Source: DTYU01 sp040756575
Lineage (GTDB): Bacteria; Bacillota; Desulfotomaculia; Desulfotomaculales; Ammonificaceae
Assembly: GCA_040756575.1 (NCBI GenBank)
Contig: JBFLYP010000004.1
Location: forward strand, 74,895 to 138,894
Direction: 5' to 3'
Length of the DNA stretch: 64,000 nt
Both the position numbers and the translations under genes were made by a program. Below, piece by piece: positions 14,584 through 23,435 of this stretch; the first letter of the stretch is position 1; every line of letters begins with the position of its first letter. The notes beneath the pieces are model-generated. The model worked only from the letters and a program-made list of their open reading frames with translations, searched no databases and was not told the DNA's origin.

Positions 14584-16794
14584 GTGCCTGAATCACACCA
14601 AAAAACCAGCGGACGGGTAATAAGCGCAACACTGTCTGTATTTTTTGCGGCTTTAATTTGTGTCCTTTTTTGTGCCGGTCACGGAGCGGCCGAAGAGAAA
14701 AAAGGCCGGGTCGTTATGATAATCATTGACCGCTTGAGCATCGACGACCTGGAAAATCCGGTTTGTGAAAACCTGCGGCGCCTTATTTTTACAGGCGGTG
14801 TCGGCCTTTTAAACACCGCTACGGGCGGTATCCGGAATCCGGAAAACACCTACACCACCATTGGTGCAGGATCGCACGCGATCGCGACAAAGTCCGGCAA
14901 CCTCGCTTATGAAGCGGACGAGAGACTGACGCAGGGCGTTGAGGCCGGAGAGGGGTTTGCGCAGCGCACAGGGTGCACCGTGAGACCGGGTAATGTGGTT
15001 GCCATAGAGATTCCTCATTTGAACAGGGTGAACGGTGCGCTGGATTATCCGGTCCAGCCCGGCGCTCTGGGAGAGAAACTAAGATCCGCGGGATTAAAGG
15101 CAGCCTGCCTGGGGAACGCGGACTGGCGCGAACACCCTGCACGGCAGGTTGCCACCATCGCCATGGATCGGCGGGGTCTGGTAGATTCGGGTTATGTCAG
15201 CAGGACACTTTTGTTGCGGGATCCTCTTTTCCCCGGCAGCTTCCGTACTGATTACGGGGTTCTCTGGAGTAAGTTGCGGACATTGAGCGACGCCGACTTC
15301 GTCGTGGTAGATCTTGGTGATACCTCCCGTCTGGATGAGGCGCAAGAAGAGATTACGGATGCGGTTTTCTTACAACGCTGGAACGAGACCTTAAAACGCG
15401 CGGACCGCTTTTTGGGGAAGGTATCAGGCGATCTTGACCTGCAGCGCGACCTTCTCATAGTGGTTTCGCCGACTCCCTCAAAGCGTGCTCTCCAGTCGGG
15501 TGACTGGTTCACCCCCGTTGTCATGACCGGGCGCGGCGTCCAACCCGGCACAGTGCTCACCTCTCCGTCTACCAGGCGTCCCGGCATTGTAATGAACACC
15601 GATCTTGCGCCAACGGTCTTAAAACACTTCGGTATAAGCACACCGGAAACGATGTCGGGAAGGCCGGTCTCAACGGCACAGGTAAGCGGTCAATTATCCT
15701 ATTTGAAAGTCTTGCGAGAAAAAGCGATATTTGTGCACAATTTCCGGGCGCCGGTGATCAAGGGTTACCTCCTTTTCACCATTATCTTGTTAGTCGCAGC
15801 GGTGCTCTTAATCCTGTTAAGGGAGCATCGTTTGGCACGAAGGCTGAGGGTTCGCCAGTTCGTTATCAGCATCATGGGCTTACCGCTGGCCGCCCTTATT
15901 GTTCCGGTGTTAGAAACGCGTTCGCCGGTTCTGTACCTCTTGGGGATTGTCGCTATAACAGCCGCCTTTACCTTAGTAACCCTCTACTTTGAACAACGGC
16001 GCACCCTCGCAGGTTTTATTTTTCTTTCGGTGGCAACTGTGGGCGTGATAATTGCCGACATTTTCTCGGGCGGCACTTTAATGAAGGACTCGATCCTGAG
16101 TTATGATGCGATGGGCGGTGCGCGGTTCTATGGTATCGGAAACGAGTATATGGGGGTACTGATAAGCGCCTTCATTTTTTCGGCCGCTTGCGTGTTAAGC
16201 ACCTGGCCTTCACGCTTAACAAAGGCCGGAACGGCCCTTTTTGCAATTATAGTGATAATCGCCCTTGGCGCGCCGGGGCTCGGAGCCAATTTCGGCGGAC
16301 TGCTGACGGCATGCGTGGCTTTTCCCGTGACCTTTCTTGCGTTTGCGGGCGTCAGGTTTAAGTTGCGTTACGCGGCGGCGGTGATTGCGGTCTTGATCTT
16401 ACTGCCGCTGATTTTTGTTGCCCTCGACTTTTACAGGCAATCGGGCGTACAGTCACACATAGGAAGGAATCTTTTGCTGGTTATACAGGAGCCGGCTGCG
16501 GCCTTCGATATCATCAAACGTAAAATGGCGATGAACATCAAGCTTTTTAAGTACACGATCTGGTCACGCGTTTTAGCGGCCGGAATCGGCGGGCTTCTGC
16601 TGCTATCCTACCGGCCTGTCGGGGTAATGCTGGTCTTACGGAACCGTTACCCGTATCTGTTCAATGGTTTTGTTGGTGTGGTCGTTACCGCGGTGGCCGC
16701 TTTTTGCTTCAATGACTCCGGCACGGTGGCGGCGGCAACGGCAACGATTTTCGGCATCCCGCCGCTTTTGTATATCTTGTTAAGGGAGAGCTGA
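14584..16794 (+). CDS. Alkaline-phosphatase-superfamily domain fused to a polytopic membrane domain
   Basis: 736 residues from GTG 14584 behind GGGAGAG. A signal or anchor segment (ATLSVFFAALICVLFCAG) leads into an extracellular domain with MIIIDRLSIDDL, ENTYTTIGAGSHAIA (candidate Thr nucleophile) and a late MNTDLAPTVLKHFG, the layout of the alkaline phosphatase/sulfatase fold. From about residue 395 there are at least seven membrane segments to the C-terminus. Homologues occur in clostridia as uncharacterised proteins; substrate unknown. GTG start and close spacing (2 bp) to the next gene suggest an operon. Confidence 0.72.
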   Translation: MPESHQKTSGRVISATLSVFFAALICVLFCAGHGAAEEKKGRVVMIIIDRLSIDDLENPVCENLRRLIFTGGVGLLNTATGGIRNPENTYTTIGAGSHAIATKSGNLAYEADERLTQGVEAGEGFAQRTGCTVRPGNVVAIEIPHLNRVNGALDYPVQPGALGEKLRSAGLKAACLGNADWREHPARQVATIAMDRRGLVDSGYVSRTLLLRDPLFPGSFRTDYGVLWSKLRTLSDADFVVVDLGDTSRLDEAQEEITDAVFLQRWNETLKRADRFLGKVSGDLDLQRDLLIVVSPTPSKRALQSGDWFTPVVMTGRGVQPGTVLTSPSTRRPGIVMNTDLAPTVLKHFGISTPETMSGRPVSTAQVSGQLSYLKVLREKAIFVHNFRAPVIKGYLLFTIILLVAAVLLILLREHRLARRLRVRQFVISIMGLPLAALIVPVLETRSPVLYLLGIVAITAAFTLVTLYFEQRRTLAGFIFLSVATVGVIIADIFSGGTLMKDSILSYDAMGGARFYGIGNEYMGVLISAFIFSAACVLSTWPSRLTKAGTALFAIIVIIALGAPGLGANFGGLLTACVAFPVTFLAFAGVRFKLRYAAAVIAVLILLPLIFVALDFYRQSGVQSHIGRNLLLVIQEPAAAFDIIKRKMAMNIKLFKYTIWSRVLAAGIGGLLLLSYRPVGVMLVLRNRYPYLFNGFVGVVVTAVAAFCFNDSGTVAAATATIFGIPPLLYILLRES

Positions 16795-16796
16795 CG

Positions 16797-17561
16797 GTGA
16801 AGATCGGTTATTTTAGAAGCCCCGGCGGCGCCTTCCGGGGCGTTGTTAAAGACGGCATCGTTTACCCGCTGCCCGAAGGAACTGCCGGGAAACCGTCAAG
16901 CCGGGGATGCCCGCTGAAAGACTTGAAGGTTCTCGCCCCTTGTACTCCCGGGAAGATTGTCTGTGTAGGCCTGAACTACCGGGATCACGCCAAAGAACTC
17001 GGTTACGCCCTTCCGGACGAGCCCGTGCTTTTTATTAAACCGCCAACAGCGGTGATTGGTCCGGATGAAAGTATTATTTACCCGTCGGTGTCACGGCAGG
17101 TTGACTACGAGGCCGAGCTGGCGGTGGTCATCGGTAAAACCGCGAAGCGCGTGCGGGCCGGACAGGCTGCCGATTACATTTTGGGGTATACCTGCGGTAA
17201 TGACGTGACAGCACGGGATTTACAGAAAAAAGACGGACAATGGACCCGGGCAAAATCCTTTGATACGTTTTGTCCCTTAGGTCCTTATATTGTTACCGAC
17301 CTTGATCCGAGGAACTGTGAAATATCTCTATATGTCAACGGGGAGAGAAAGCAACACTCGACAACAAGCGAGCTTATTTTCGACGTTTATTACCTGGTCA
17401 GCTTTATCTCTTACATAATGACGCTGCACCGTGGGGATATCATTTTGACCGGAACCCCGAGCGGCGTGGGGCCGCTTAAGCCGGGTGACGAGGTGGTTGT
17501 AGAGGTTGAAGGCATCGGTAGGTTAAAAAACCGTGTAGTGAGAGAGTTGGATAATTCTTAA
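16797..17561 (+). CDS. Fumarylacetoacetate hydrolase family protein
   Basis: 254 residues from GTG 16797, two bases after the previous stop. It shows the FAH fold: KIVCVGLNYRDHAKEL, LFIKPPTAVIGPDESI, the metal-binding acidic cluster in DYEAELAVVIGK, YTCGNDVTARDLQ and the C-terminal ILTGTPSGVGPLKPGDEV. Members hydrolyse or decarboxylate 2-oxo acids, for example acylpyruvates or oxaloacetate, using Mg or Mn. The short form seen here matches the YcgM/FAHD1 group. The exact substrate is not determined. Confidence 0.9.
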   Translation: MKIGYFRSPGGAFRGVVKDGIVYPLPEGTAGKPSSRGCPLKDLKVLAPCTPGKIVCVGLNYRDHAKELGYALPDEPVLFIKPPTAVIGPDESIIYPSVSRQVDYEAELAVVIGKTAKRVRAGQAADYILGYTCGNDVTARDLQKKDGQWTRAKSFDTFCPLGPYIVTDLDPRNCEISLYVNGERKQHSTTSELIFDVYYLVSFISYIMTLHRGDIILTGTPSGVGPLKPGDEVVVEVEGIGRLKNRVVRELDNS

Positions 17562-17579
17562 ACCGGGTGCAAAATTTTG

Positions 17580-17607
17580 TTGACAACGGGGGGGGATGTG
17601 TTACAAT
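17580..17607 (+). promoter_or_regulatory. Sigma-A promoter for speD
   Basis: TTGACA (17580-17585), 16-bp spacer, TACAAT (17602-17607). This is near-consensus. The predicted start of transcription is about 17614, just before the structured leader. Confidence 0.82.
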
Positions 17608-17615
17608 TGTGATGG

Positions 17616-17726
17616 TTGGAATTGACCCCGCACTCAACCCGGCATACGAAGATTAGGCGTTACCGCAGTCTTTGTTCAGCCGGGAGAGATCTTCGGGGTG
17701 ATGGGTTGAGTGCGGGGTGGTTCCAA
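17616..17726 (+). ncRNA. Structured 5' leader of speD, candidate cis-regulatory RNA
   Basis: Base pairing is strong: CCCCGCACTCAACCC (17626-17640) pairs perfectly with GGGTTGAGTGCGGGG (17703-17717), extended by TTGGAA (17616-17621) with TTCCAA (17721-17726). Within it CGAAGAT (17647-17653) pairs with ATCTTCG (17689-17695). An alternative stem, CCCGGC (17638-17643) with GCCGGG (17679-17684), competes for three bases of the main stem. If it forms, CGAAGAT/ATCTTCG becomes a pseudoknot. The speD ribosome binding site (AGGGGGAG, 17741-17748) lies just outside. I do not match it to a known riboswitch class. Confidence 0.6.
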
Positions 17727-17757
17727 TAATATTTTAATAAAGGGGGAGATAACCAAA

Positions 17758-18138
17758 ATGAAACTGTTGGGTCGGCATGTTCTGGCCGAGATTTACGGAT
17801 GTGATTTCGACATTCTGAACGACATCGAGCTGGTCGAAAAAATCATGGTCAATGCCGCACTCGATGCAGGCGCAGAGGTTAGGGAGTATGTTTTTCACAA
17901 GTTCAGTCCCCAAGGAGTAAGCGGGGTGGTGGTTATCTCTGAATCGCACCTTGCGATTCACACCTGGCCGGAACTCGGTTACGCGGCGGTTGATGTCTTC
18001 ACGTGCGGCGATAAAGTTGATCCCTGGGAAGCTTGCGACTACCTTACGAAAGAGTTCAACGCCAAAAAGGTAGTAGCAAAAGAGCAGAAACGGGGGATAA
18101 TTACGGAGACTCCTAAGCAGGCGGCCCAGGCAGTGTAA
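17758..18138 (+). CDS. speD: S-adenosylmethionine decarboxylase proenzyme
   Basis: 126 residues from ATG 17758, behind AGGGGGAG. This is the short prokaryotic class 1b form: MKLLGRHVLAEIYGCD, the processing site ISESHLAIHTWPE (self-cleavage before the Ser forms the pyruvoyl group) and AVDVFTCGDKVDPW with the catalytic Cys. It makes decarboxylated AdoMet, the aminopropyl donor for spermidine. No speE or other polyamine gene is adjacent. It has its own promoter and structured leader, so it is probably regulated separately. Confidence 0.95.
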   Translation: MKLLGRHVLAEIYGCDFDILNDIELVEKIMVNAALDAGAEVREYVFHKFSPQGVSGVVVISESHLAIHTWPELGYAAVDVFTCGDKVDPWEACDYLTKEFNAKKVVAKEQKRGIITETPKQAAQAV

Positions 18139-18192
18139 CTAAGGAGGGGTTTTTATTAGTACGGGCTTAAAAGAGGAAAAGGAGTCCACTTA

Positions 18193-18236
18193 GGCCTTGC
18201 AAAGTTAGGGCGACATTGCAAGGCCAATTTGTTTTT
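18193..18236 (+). terminator. Terminator after speD
   Basis: GGCCTTGCA (18193-18201) pairs with TGCAAGGCC (18217-18225), followed after a short gap by five T (GTTTTTAC). Confidence 0.7.
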
Positions 18237-18314
18237 ACGGTGCGCGAGAGGGAGGAAAAAAAGTTGGTTCGGGCGAATATAAAAGTTTTATAGAGAAATT
18301 AAGGAGGAACGGTT

Positions 18315-19046
18315 TTGAGGGGGCTCAAACTGCTGCCGCCCCTTAGGAAAAGCCTCGATGCTGTACATGCGGCGGTAAAAGAGGCGGTGAAAACGGCCGG
18401 AGATATCTGTTACGGCAAGCTTGTGGGTGAAGAGGCGTTGGACGGTAGCTTGCGGCCGTCGCTGGTTTTTATCTGCGGCCGGTTATGCGGGCGGCCCGTT
18501 GTTAGCGTCTTACCGTTGGCAAAAGCGGTTCAGTTTATATTCGTAGCCGGAGAGGTTCACCGTAGGGCCGTCGCTGGCGAATTAGGAGGCAGCAGCCTCA
18601 AGTCGCATATCTTACTCGGAGACTACCTTTACAGCGGGGCCTTTCGTGTATTAGCGGATGCGGGACTCCAAGAAATGCTCATACCATTGTCAAAGGTTGT
18701 CCAGGCCGAATGTGAAGCGGCAGTGACATCGGTGAATGATGCGAAACCCGACCCGGAAACCATTAAAAAAGAAACGGCGCTGTTGGTTGGCGAATCGTGT
18801 AGACTACCGGGCCTACTGGCCGCGGTCGATTTTGTTGATCAACTATACAATTTCGGGATTAATTTAGGAATGGCTTGCGGGTATCTAAAGCGTAAGCGTC
18901 CTTTAGTTGAAATATCAGGATATCTCAAATCTTGTGAAGAAGCGCTTTCACAACTGCCTGCCGGGTCTGTTTGTCAACAATTAGAGCGGATAGTAAGGTT
19001 TGTTGCCGAAAACGGGCTGTCTGCTGAGGCAGCGGCAACTCGGTAG
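18315..19046 (+). CDS. Degenerate polyprenyl-diphosphate-synthase-like protein
   Basis: 243 residues from TTG 18315, behind AAGGAGG. The helical fold of trans-prenyltransferases is suggested by PSLVFICGRLCG, ILLGDYLYSGAFRVLADAG (family pattern LxGDYLxxxAF) and the late FGINLGMACGYLK. Both DDxxD metal motifs are missing: the first would fall near QFIFVAGEVHRRAVAG, the second near NFGINLG. It stands directly before the menaquinone methyltransferase gene, as heptaprenyl synthase component 1 does in Bacillus. It may be a non-catalytic subunit of a long-chain prenyl synthase whose catalytic partner is outside the window. Confidence 0.6.
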   Translation: MRGLKLLPPLRKSLDAVHAAVKEAVKTAGDICYGKLVGEEALDGSLRPSLVFICGRLCGRPVVSVLPLAKAVQFIFVAGEVHRRAVAGELGGSSLKSHILLGDYLYSGAFRVLADAGLQEMLIPLSKVVQAECEAAVTSVNDAKPDPETIKKETALLVGESCRLPGLLAAVDFVDQLYNFGINLGMACGYLKRKRPLVEISGYLKSCEEALSQLPAGSVCQQLERIVRFVAENGLSAEAAATR

Positions 19047-19127
19047 ATTCGTAAAATACAGGGCGGAAGTGCGGGTTATTTTGCCGGTGACTCGCTTACC
19101 TAATAAGGTTTCATCGGAGGAGGCTTT

Positions 19128-19847
19128 GTGGAAATACAGGAATACAAGGAGAAAGAGGCTTATGTACATACATTATTCTCGTCTATCGCCCACCGGTATG
19201 ACCTGCTGAACACCGTTTTAAGTTTTAACCGCGATAAGTATTGGCGGCGGTTCGCGGTTGCCCAGTGCGGGCTGAAGCCCGGCGGTTGTGGAATCGATGT
19301 TTGTTGCGGGACAGGGATGTTTGCCCTTGAACAGGCAAAAGTCGTGGGCCTCCGCGGGCGAGTCGTAGGGGTTGATTTTTGCGAGGAGATGATGGCGAGA
19401 GGACGGCGGAATGTCGCACGCACGCCGTATAAAGACGTAATCGAATTCGTGTGGGGAAATGCGATGGACCTGCCCTTTAAAGACGATACCTTCGATTGTG
19501 CCACGATCGGTTTCGCCCTCCGCAATGTGCCCGATATCAAACAGGTCATTAGGGAGATGATGCGGGTTGTCCGCCCAGGGGGGAAAGTGGTTTCGCTTGA
19601 ATTAGCCAAACCGTCCTTGCCGGTATTCAAACAGTGTTATTACCTGTATTTTAACCACGTGGTGCCCATCCTCGGGCGCTTGGGTGTGGGGCTGGGCGGG
19701 CCTTACTCCTACCTGCCAAAATCTCTAAATTCTTTCCCCCATCAGAAAGAGATAAGGGACCTTTTTGAAGACGTGGGTTTGAGGGATGCCAAATACCACG
19801 AGTTGACGGGCGGCATCGTTGCGGTACACGTGGGCACAAAACCCTAA
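19128..19847 (+). CDS. ubiE: Demethylmenaquinone methyltransferase (UbiE/MenG/MqnG family)
   Basis: 239 residues from GTG 19128, behind CGGAGGAGG. SAM-binding motif GIDVCCGTGMFALEQAK is followed by VVGVDFCEEMMARGR, the family signature FALRNVPDIKQVIREMMRVV and KPGG-like VRPGGKVVSLE. It performs the last C-methylation of menaquinone at the membrane surface. It sits upstream of the UbiD, UbiA and futalosine genes, so here it is best named MqnG. Confidence 0.93.
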   Translation: MEIQEYKEKEAYVHTLFSSIAHRYDLLNTVLSFNRDKYWRRFAVAQCGLKPGGCGIDVCCGTGMFALEQAKVVGLRGRVVGVDFCEEMMARGRRNVARTPYKDVIEFVWGNAMDLPFKDDTFDCATIGFALRNVPDIKQVIREMMRVVRPGGKVVSLELAKPSLPVFKQCYYLYFNHVVPILGRLGVGLGGPYSYLPKSLNSFPHQKEIRDLFEDVGLRDAKYHELTGGIVAVHVGTKP

Positions 19848-20009
19848 GTGGGAGTACGTTCTCCGTTTAAAGTCTACGTTATCAGAGTTAGTGTCGAGGG
19901 CTATTCACTTTGAGAAAGTCACGAAGTTCAAAGCTCGAAATCATGTTGTGAGCATTTAGTGCGTCGGTAGACGTGGATTACTGCTGAAAAATGGTGACCG
20001 GCGACCGAA

Positions 20010-21464
20010 ATGGTGGTGATTTTCTTGGGATACCGGGATCTCCGGGAGTTTATAAAGGTGCTGGAGCAGCATGGAGAGTTAAAGCGGGTCAGCGCAGAGG
20101 TGGATGCCGATCTCGAGATTACGGAGATTACCGACCGCGTTGTAAAGGCGGGGGGTCCGGCTTTATTATTCGAGAGAGTCAAGGGCTACGATATCCCGGT
20201 GGTAATAAACCTGTTCGGCAGCCTGGCACGAATGAAACTTGCGCTTGATACCGACGATTTAGACGCCCTGGGGGAAGAAATGTCCCGGCTGTTACAGCCG
20301 GAATTGCCCCAGACCTTTTTGGAAAAGATTAAAGCATTGCCAAGGCTGGCACAGCTTTCTTCCTTCATCCCGAAAGCGGTTCGCTCCGGCCCCTGTAAAG
20401 AGGTTATTGTCAAGGAACCGGATCTTACCCGGCTCCCGGTTCTAAAGTGCTGGCCCGGAGACGGCGGCCGCTTCATCACCCTGCCGCTCGTCTTTACTCA
20501 GGATCCGGAAACCGGGCGGCGGAACGTAGGAATGTACCGGATGCAGGTCTTCGACGCGCGGACTACCGGAATGCATTGGCATATCCATAAGGATGGGGCG
20601 GCGCATTACCGGAAGGCGTGCGCCGAGGGGAGAAGGTTGCCGGTGGCGGTTGCATTGGGGGCTGATCCCGCCACGATATACGCAGCGACGGCACCGCTGC
20701 CGCACGGGGTAGACGAGCTTCTGCTGGCCGGTTTTATAAGGCGGGAACCTGTAGAACTGGTGCGCTGCGAGACCATTGACATAGAGGTTCCGGCTAACGC
20801 CGAAATCATCCTCGAGGGTTATGTGGACCCGGAGGAAAGAAGGCTGGAGGGTCCTTTCGGCGACCACACGGGTTATTACTCTTTAGCGGACTACTACCCT
20901 GTTTTTCACGTCACCTGCATCACCCACCGGAAAAACCCGATCTACCCGGCGACGGTGGTGGGGCGGCCTGTGATGGAAGATACCTTCATAGGCAAGGCGA
21001 CTGAGCGGCTTTTTCTCCCCCTTATCAGGATGCAACTTCCCGAAGTGGTAGATATGAACTTCCCGGTGGAAGGCGTGGTGCATAACTGTGTTGTTCTGTC
21101 GGTCAAGAAGTCGTTCCCGGGGCATGCCCGGAAGATAATCCACGCGGTTTGGGGAATGGGGCAGCTTTGTTTCAGTAAACTGGTAATTGTCGTTGATGAA
21201 CATGTTAACGTCCAGGATATGAGCGAAGTCTGGTGGAGGGTTTTCAACAACGTCGATCCCCGCCGGGATGTTATCCTGTCGGAGGGGCCGCTCGACGTCT
21301 TGGACCATTCATCCCCCCGCTTTGCATACGGGTCCAAGATGGGGATTGATGCCACTCGAAAGTGGCCGGGGGAAGGACACGAACGGGAGTGGCCGGAAGA
21401 TATCATCATGAGCCCCGAAGTGAAAGCGCTGGTAGACAGGAGGTGGGAGGAGTATGGCATTTAA
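20010..21464 (+). CDS. UbiD-family decarboxylase, probable MqnL of the futalosine pathway
   Basis: 484 residues at most; TTG 20025 (then GYRDLREF) matches the usual family start and has GGTGGTG nearby, so the true start may be 20025. It has the UbiD layout: GELKRVSAEVDADLEITEI, ITLPLVFTQDPETGRRNVGMYRMQ and MHWHIHKDGAAHYR with the prenyl-FMN and Mn-binding region. The catalytic ELEGPFGDHTGYYS-type stretch reads RLEGPFGDHTGYYS. It removes the carboxyl group of prenylated 6-carboxy-naphthol. It needs prenylated FMN; no ubiX is present in the window. The end overlaps the UbiA gene by 11 bp. Confidence 0.9.
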   Translation: MVVIFLGYRDLREFIKVLEQHGELKRVSAEVDADLEITEITDRVVKAGGPALLFERVKGYDIPVVINLFGSLARMKLALDTDDLDALGEEMSRLLQPELPQTFLEKIKALPRLAQLSSFIPKAVRSGPCKEVIVKEPDLTRLPVLKCWPGDGGRFITLPLVFTQDPETGRRNVGMYRMQVFDARTTGMHWHIHKDGAAHYRKACAEGRRLPVAVALGADPATIYAATAPLPHGVDELLLAGFIRREPVELVRCETIDIEVPANAEIILEGYVDPEERRLEGPFGDHTGYYSLADYYPVFHVTCITHRKNPIYPATVVGRPVMEDTFIGKATERLFLPLIRMQLPEVVDMNFPVEGVVHNCVVLSVKKSFPGHARKIIHAVWGMGQLCFSKLVIVVDEHVNVQDMSEVWWRVFNNVDPRRDVILSEGPLDVLDHSSPRFAYGSKMGIDATRKWPGEGHEREWPEDIIMSPEVKALVDRRWEEYGI

Positions 21465-22314
21465 AAAGCTCCGAATATTCCTGGCCATGATCAGGTTTGA
21501 ACATACCATCTTTGCGCTTCCTTTTGCATATACCGCTGCCCTTCTGACCGAACGGCGACTGCCTACAGGGCACGATATTTTCTGGGTCACGGCGGCAATG
21601 GCGGGTGCCCGAACCGCCGCCATGTCTCTGAACCGCCTCATCGACCGGGAAATGGACGCCAAAAATCCGCGTACGGCGGGACGGGCGCTGCCCAAAGGTT
21701 TAATAAGCGCGAGGGAAGTATGGATTTACGTCTTCTTGTCCTTCGGCCTCTTGCTTTTGTCGGCGTGGCAACTCAGCCCGCTCGCGCTAAAACTTTTTTT
21801 GCCGGCGGTTATCATATTATGGCTTTATTCCTATACAAAGCGCTTCACCTGGGCGTGCCACTTTTACTTAGGACTCACCCTCGGGCTGGCGCCGGTGGCG
21901 ACATGGGTGGCCATCACCAACGAATTTGCACTTGCGCCGGTACTGCTCGGGACCGGGGTACTCTTCTGGGTGGCCGGGTTCGACATCGTTTATGCCTGCA
22001 TGGATTACGACTTTGATCGAAAAGAAGGCGTTTTCTCCATTCCAGCCCGGTTTGGGATAGAAGCCGCTCTCTGGGTGGCCAGGCTGTGTCATCTATTGGC
22101 CCCTGTATTTTTCACGGCGACAGGGTTGGTGCTGGGCCTCGGGCCGCTTTACCTGATCGGGGTGGGTTTCGCGGTGGCGGTTCTCATTTATGAGCACCGG
22201 CTGGTACAACCGAAGGATTTATCGCGTATCGGGGTGGCTTTTTTTAACATGAACGGAATCCTGAGCATAGGGATGTTCTTATTTACACTTGCTGATGTTT
22301 TAATCAGTTTGTGA
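21454..22314 (+). CDS. UbiA-family prenyltransferase, probable MqnP
   Basis: 286 residues from ATG 21454, overlapping the UbiD gene. It is a polytopic membrane protein with the first Asp-rich motif NRLIDREMDAKNPRT and the second DYDFDRKEG, plus an IRFEHTIFALPFA-like start typical of the 4-hydroxybenzoate/naphthoate group. It joins a polyprenyl chain to the naphthoate precursor at the membrane. The overlap with the decarboxylase gene supports consecutive steps in one pathway. Confidence 0.92.
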   Translation: MAFKKLRIFLAMIRFEHTIFALPFAYTAALLTERRLPTGHDIFWVTAAMAGARTAAMSLNRLIDREMDAKNPRTAGRALPKGLISAREVWIYVFLSFGLLLLSAWQLSPLALKLFLPAVIILWLYSYTKRFTWACHFYLGLTLGLAPVATWVAITNEFALAPVLLGTGVLFWVAGFDIVYACMDYDFDRKEGVFSIPARFGIEAALWVARLCHLLAPVFFTATGLVLGLGPLYLIGVGFAVAVLIYEHRLVQPKDLSRIGVAFFNMNGILSIGMFLFTLADVLISL

Positions 22315-22328
22315 AGGTGGCGTAAATC

Positions 22329-23435
22329 TTGGAATCGATATGGGTTTTCGGTGATGAGTTGCGGAAGATAGCGGCCAAGGTACGTGAGGGACGGCGGCTT
22401 GACCGGGAAGACGGTATCGCCCTCTTTGCTTCTAACGATATCACGGGTCTCGGCTACCTTGCCAATATGGTGCGCATCCGCAAGCACGGCGACAGAGTCC
22501 ATTTTGCGGTCAACCGCCACATCAACTATACCAATGTCTGCATTAACAAGTGCCGCTTCTGTGCCTTCAGCCGCTCTGCCACTGACGACGACGCTTACAC
22601 CCTCTCCCTTGAAGAGATCGAGGAAAAGGCCCGACATGCAGGATACTTAGGAGTGCACGAGATTCACATTGTCGGTGGTTTGAACCCGGAACTCACCTTG
22701 GACTACTTCGAAGAAATGCTCACGCGGGTCCGCGCAATCCTACCGGGGGTTACAATAAAGGCGCTGACGGCGGTGGAGGTCGATTATCTTGCCCGGCGGC
22801 ATAATTTCACCGTTACTCAGGTGCTGGATCGGTTAAAGGCAGCAGGTCTTGATTGCCTCCCGGGTGGCGGGGCAGAGGTTTTTGCGCCGAGGGTCCGGAA
22901 GATTGTGTGCCCCAAAAAGATCAGCGGGGACCGCTGGCTTGAGGTCCACGCAGCAGCACACGGCTTGGGCATACCCACAAATGCGACGATGCTTTACGGT
23001 CATGTGGAAACGATTGCTGAAAGGGTGGACCACCTTCTAAGATTGCGGGAATTGCAGGATAGGACGAGGGGGTTTATGACTTTCGTGCCGCTTGCTTTTC
23101 ACTCCCGCAACACGCAGATGGAAGGTTGGGGAGTACCGCCAACCACCGGTTACGATGACCTTAAGACACTGGCAGTTGCGCGTCTTATGCTGGATAACTT
23201 CGAGCACATTAAGGCCTACTGGGTAATGATCGGTCCGAAAGTCGCGCAGGTAGCGTTAAACTTCGGGGTCGACGATATCGAAGGCACCGTTATAGAAGAA
23301 AAAATAACGCACAGCGCAGGTGCCGGGACCCCCGAACTGATGGCCCGTTTGGAACTGGTCGAGTTGATCACGGCGGCGGGATGCGTCCCCGTGGAACGCG
23401 ATGCACTTTATAACGTGATCCGGGAGGGGTTTTAA
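22329..23435 (+). CDS. mqnE: Aminodeoxyfutalosine synthase (radical SAM)
   Basis: 368 residues from TTG 22329. The radical SAM motif CINKCRFCAF binds the [4Fe-4S] cluster; EIHIVGGLNPELTLDYFEEM, GLDCLPGGGAEVFAPRVR and MLYGHVETIAERVDHLLRLR are the MqnE/CofH-type signature. It joins the MqnA product to an adenosyl radical to give aminodeoxyfutalosine. It lies 14 bp after the UbiA gene and directly before mqnA. MqnE is told from MqnC by its sequence context and by the second paralogue at 24280. Confidence 0.92.
   Translation: MESIWVFGDELRKIAAKVREGRRLDREDGIALFASNDITGLGYLANMVRIRKHGDRVHFAVNRHINYTNVCINKCRFCAFSRSATDDDAYTLSLEEIEEKARHAGYLGVHEIHIVGGLNPELTLDYFEEMLTRVRAILPGVTIKALTAVEVDYLARRHNFTVTQVLDRLKAAGLDCLPGGGAEVFAPRVRKIVCPKKISGDRWLEVHAAAHGLGIPTNATMLYGHVETIAERVDHLLRLRELQDRTRGFMTFVPLAFHSRNTQMEGWGVPPTTGYDDLKTLAVARLMLDNFEHIKAYWVMIGPKVAQVALNFGVDDIEGTVIEEKITHSAGAGTPELMARLELVELITAAGCVPVERDALYNVIREGF

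Noticed and set aside
17616..17726. speD leader as a plain terminator or attenuator
   Set aside because: No T run follows the long stem (AATAATATTTTAAT), and the binding site is outside the pairing, so a simple terminator is unlikely.
18141..18192. Possible 12-codon peptide (ISTGLKEEKEST) behind AAGGAGGGG after speD
   Set aside because: It would need an ATT start and is too short to support; the strong binding-site-like sequence is noted only.
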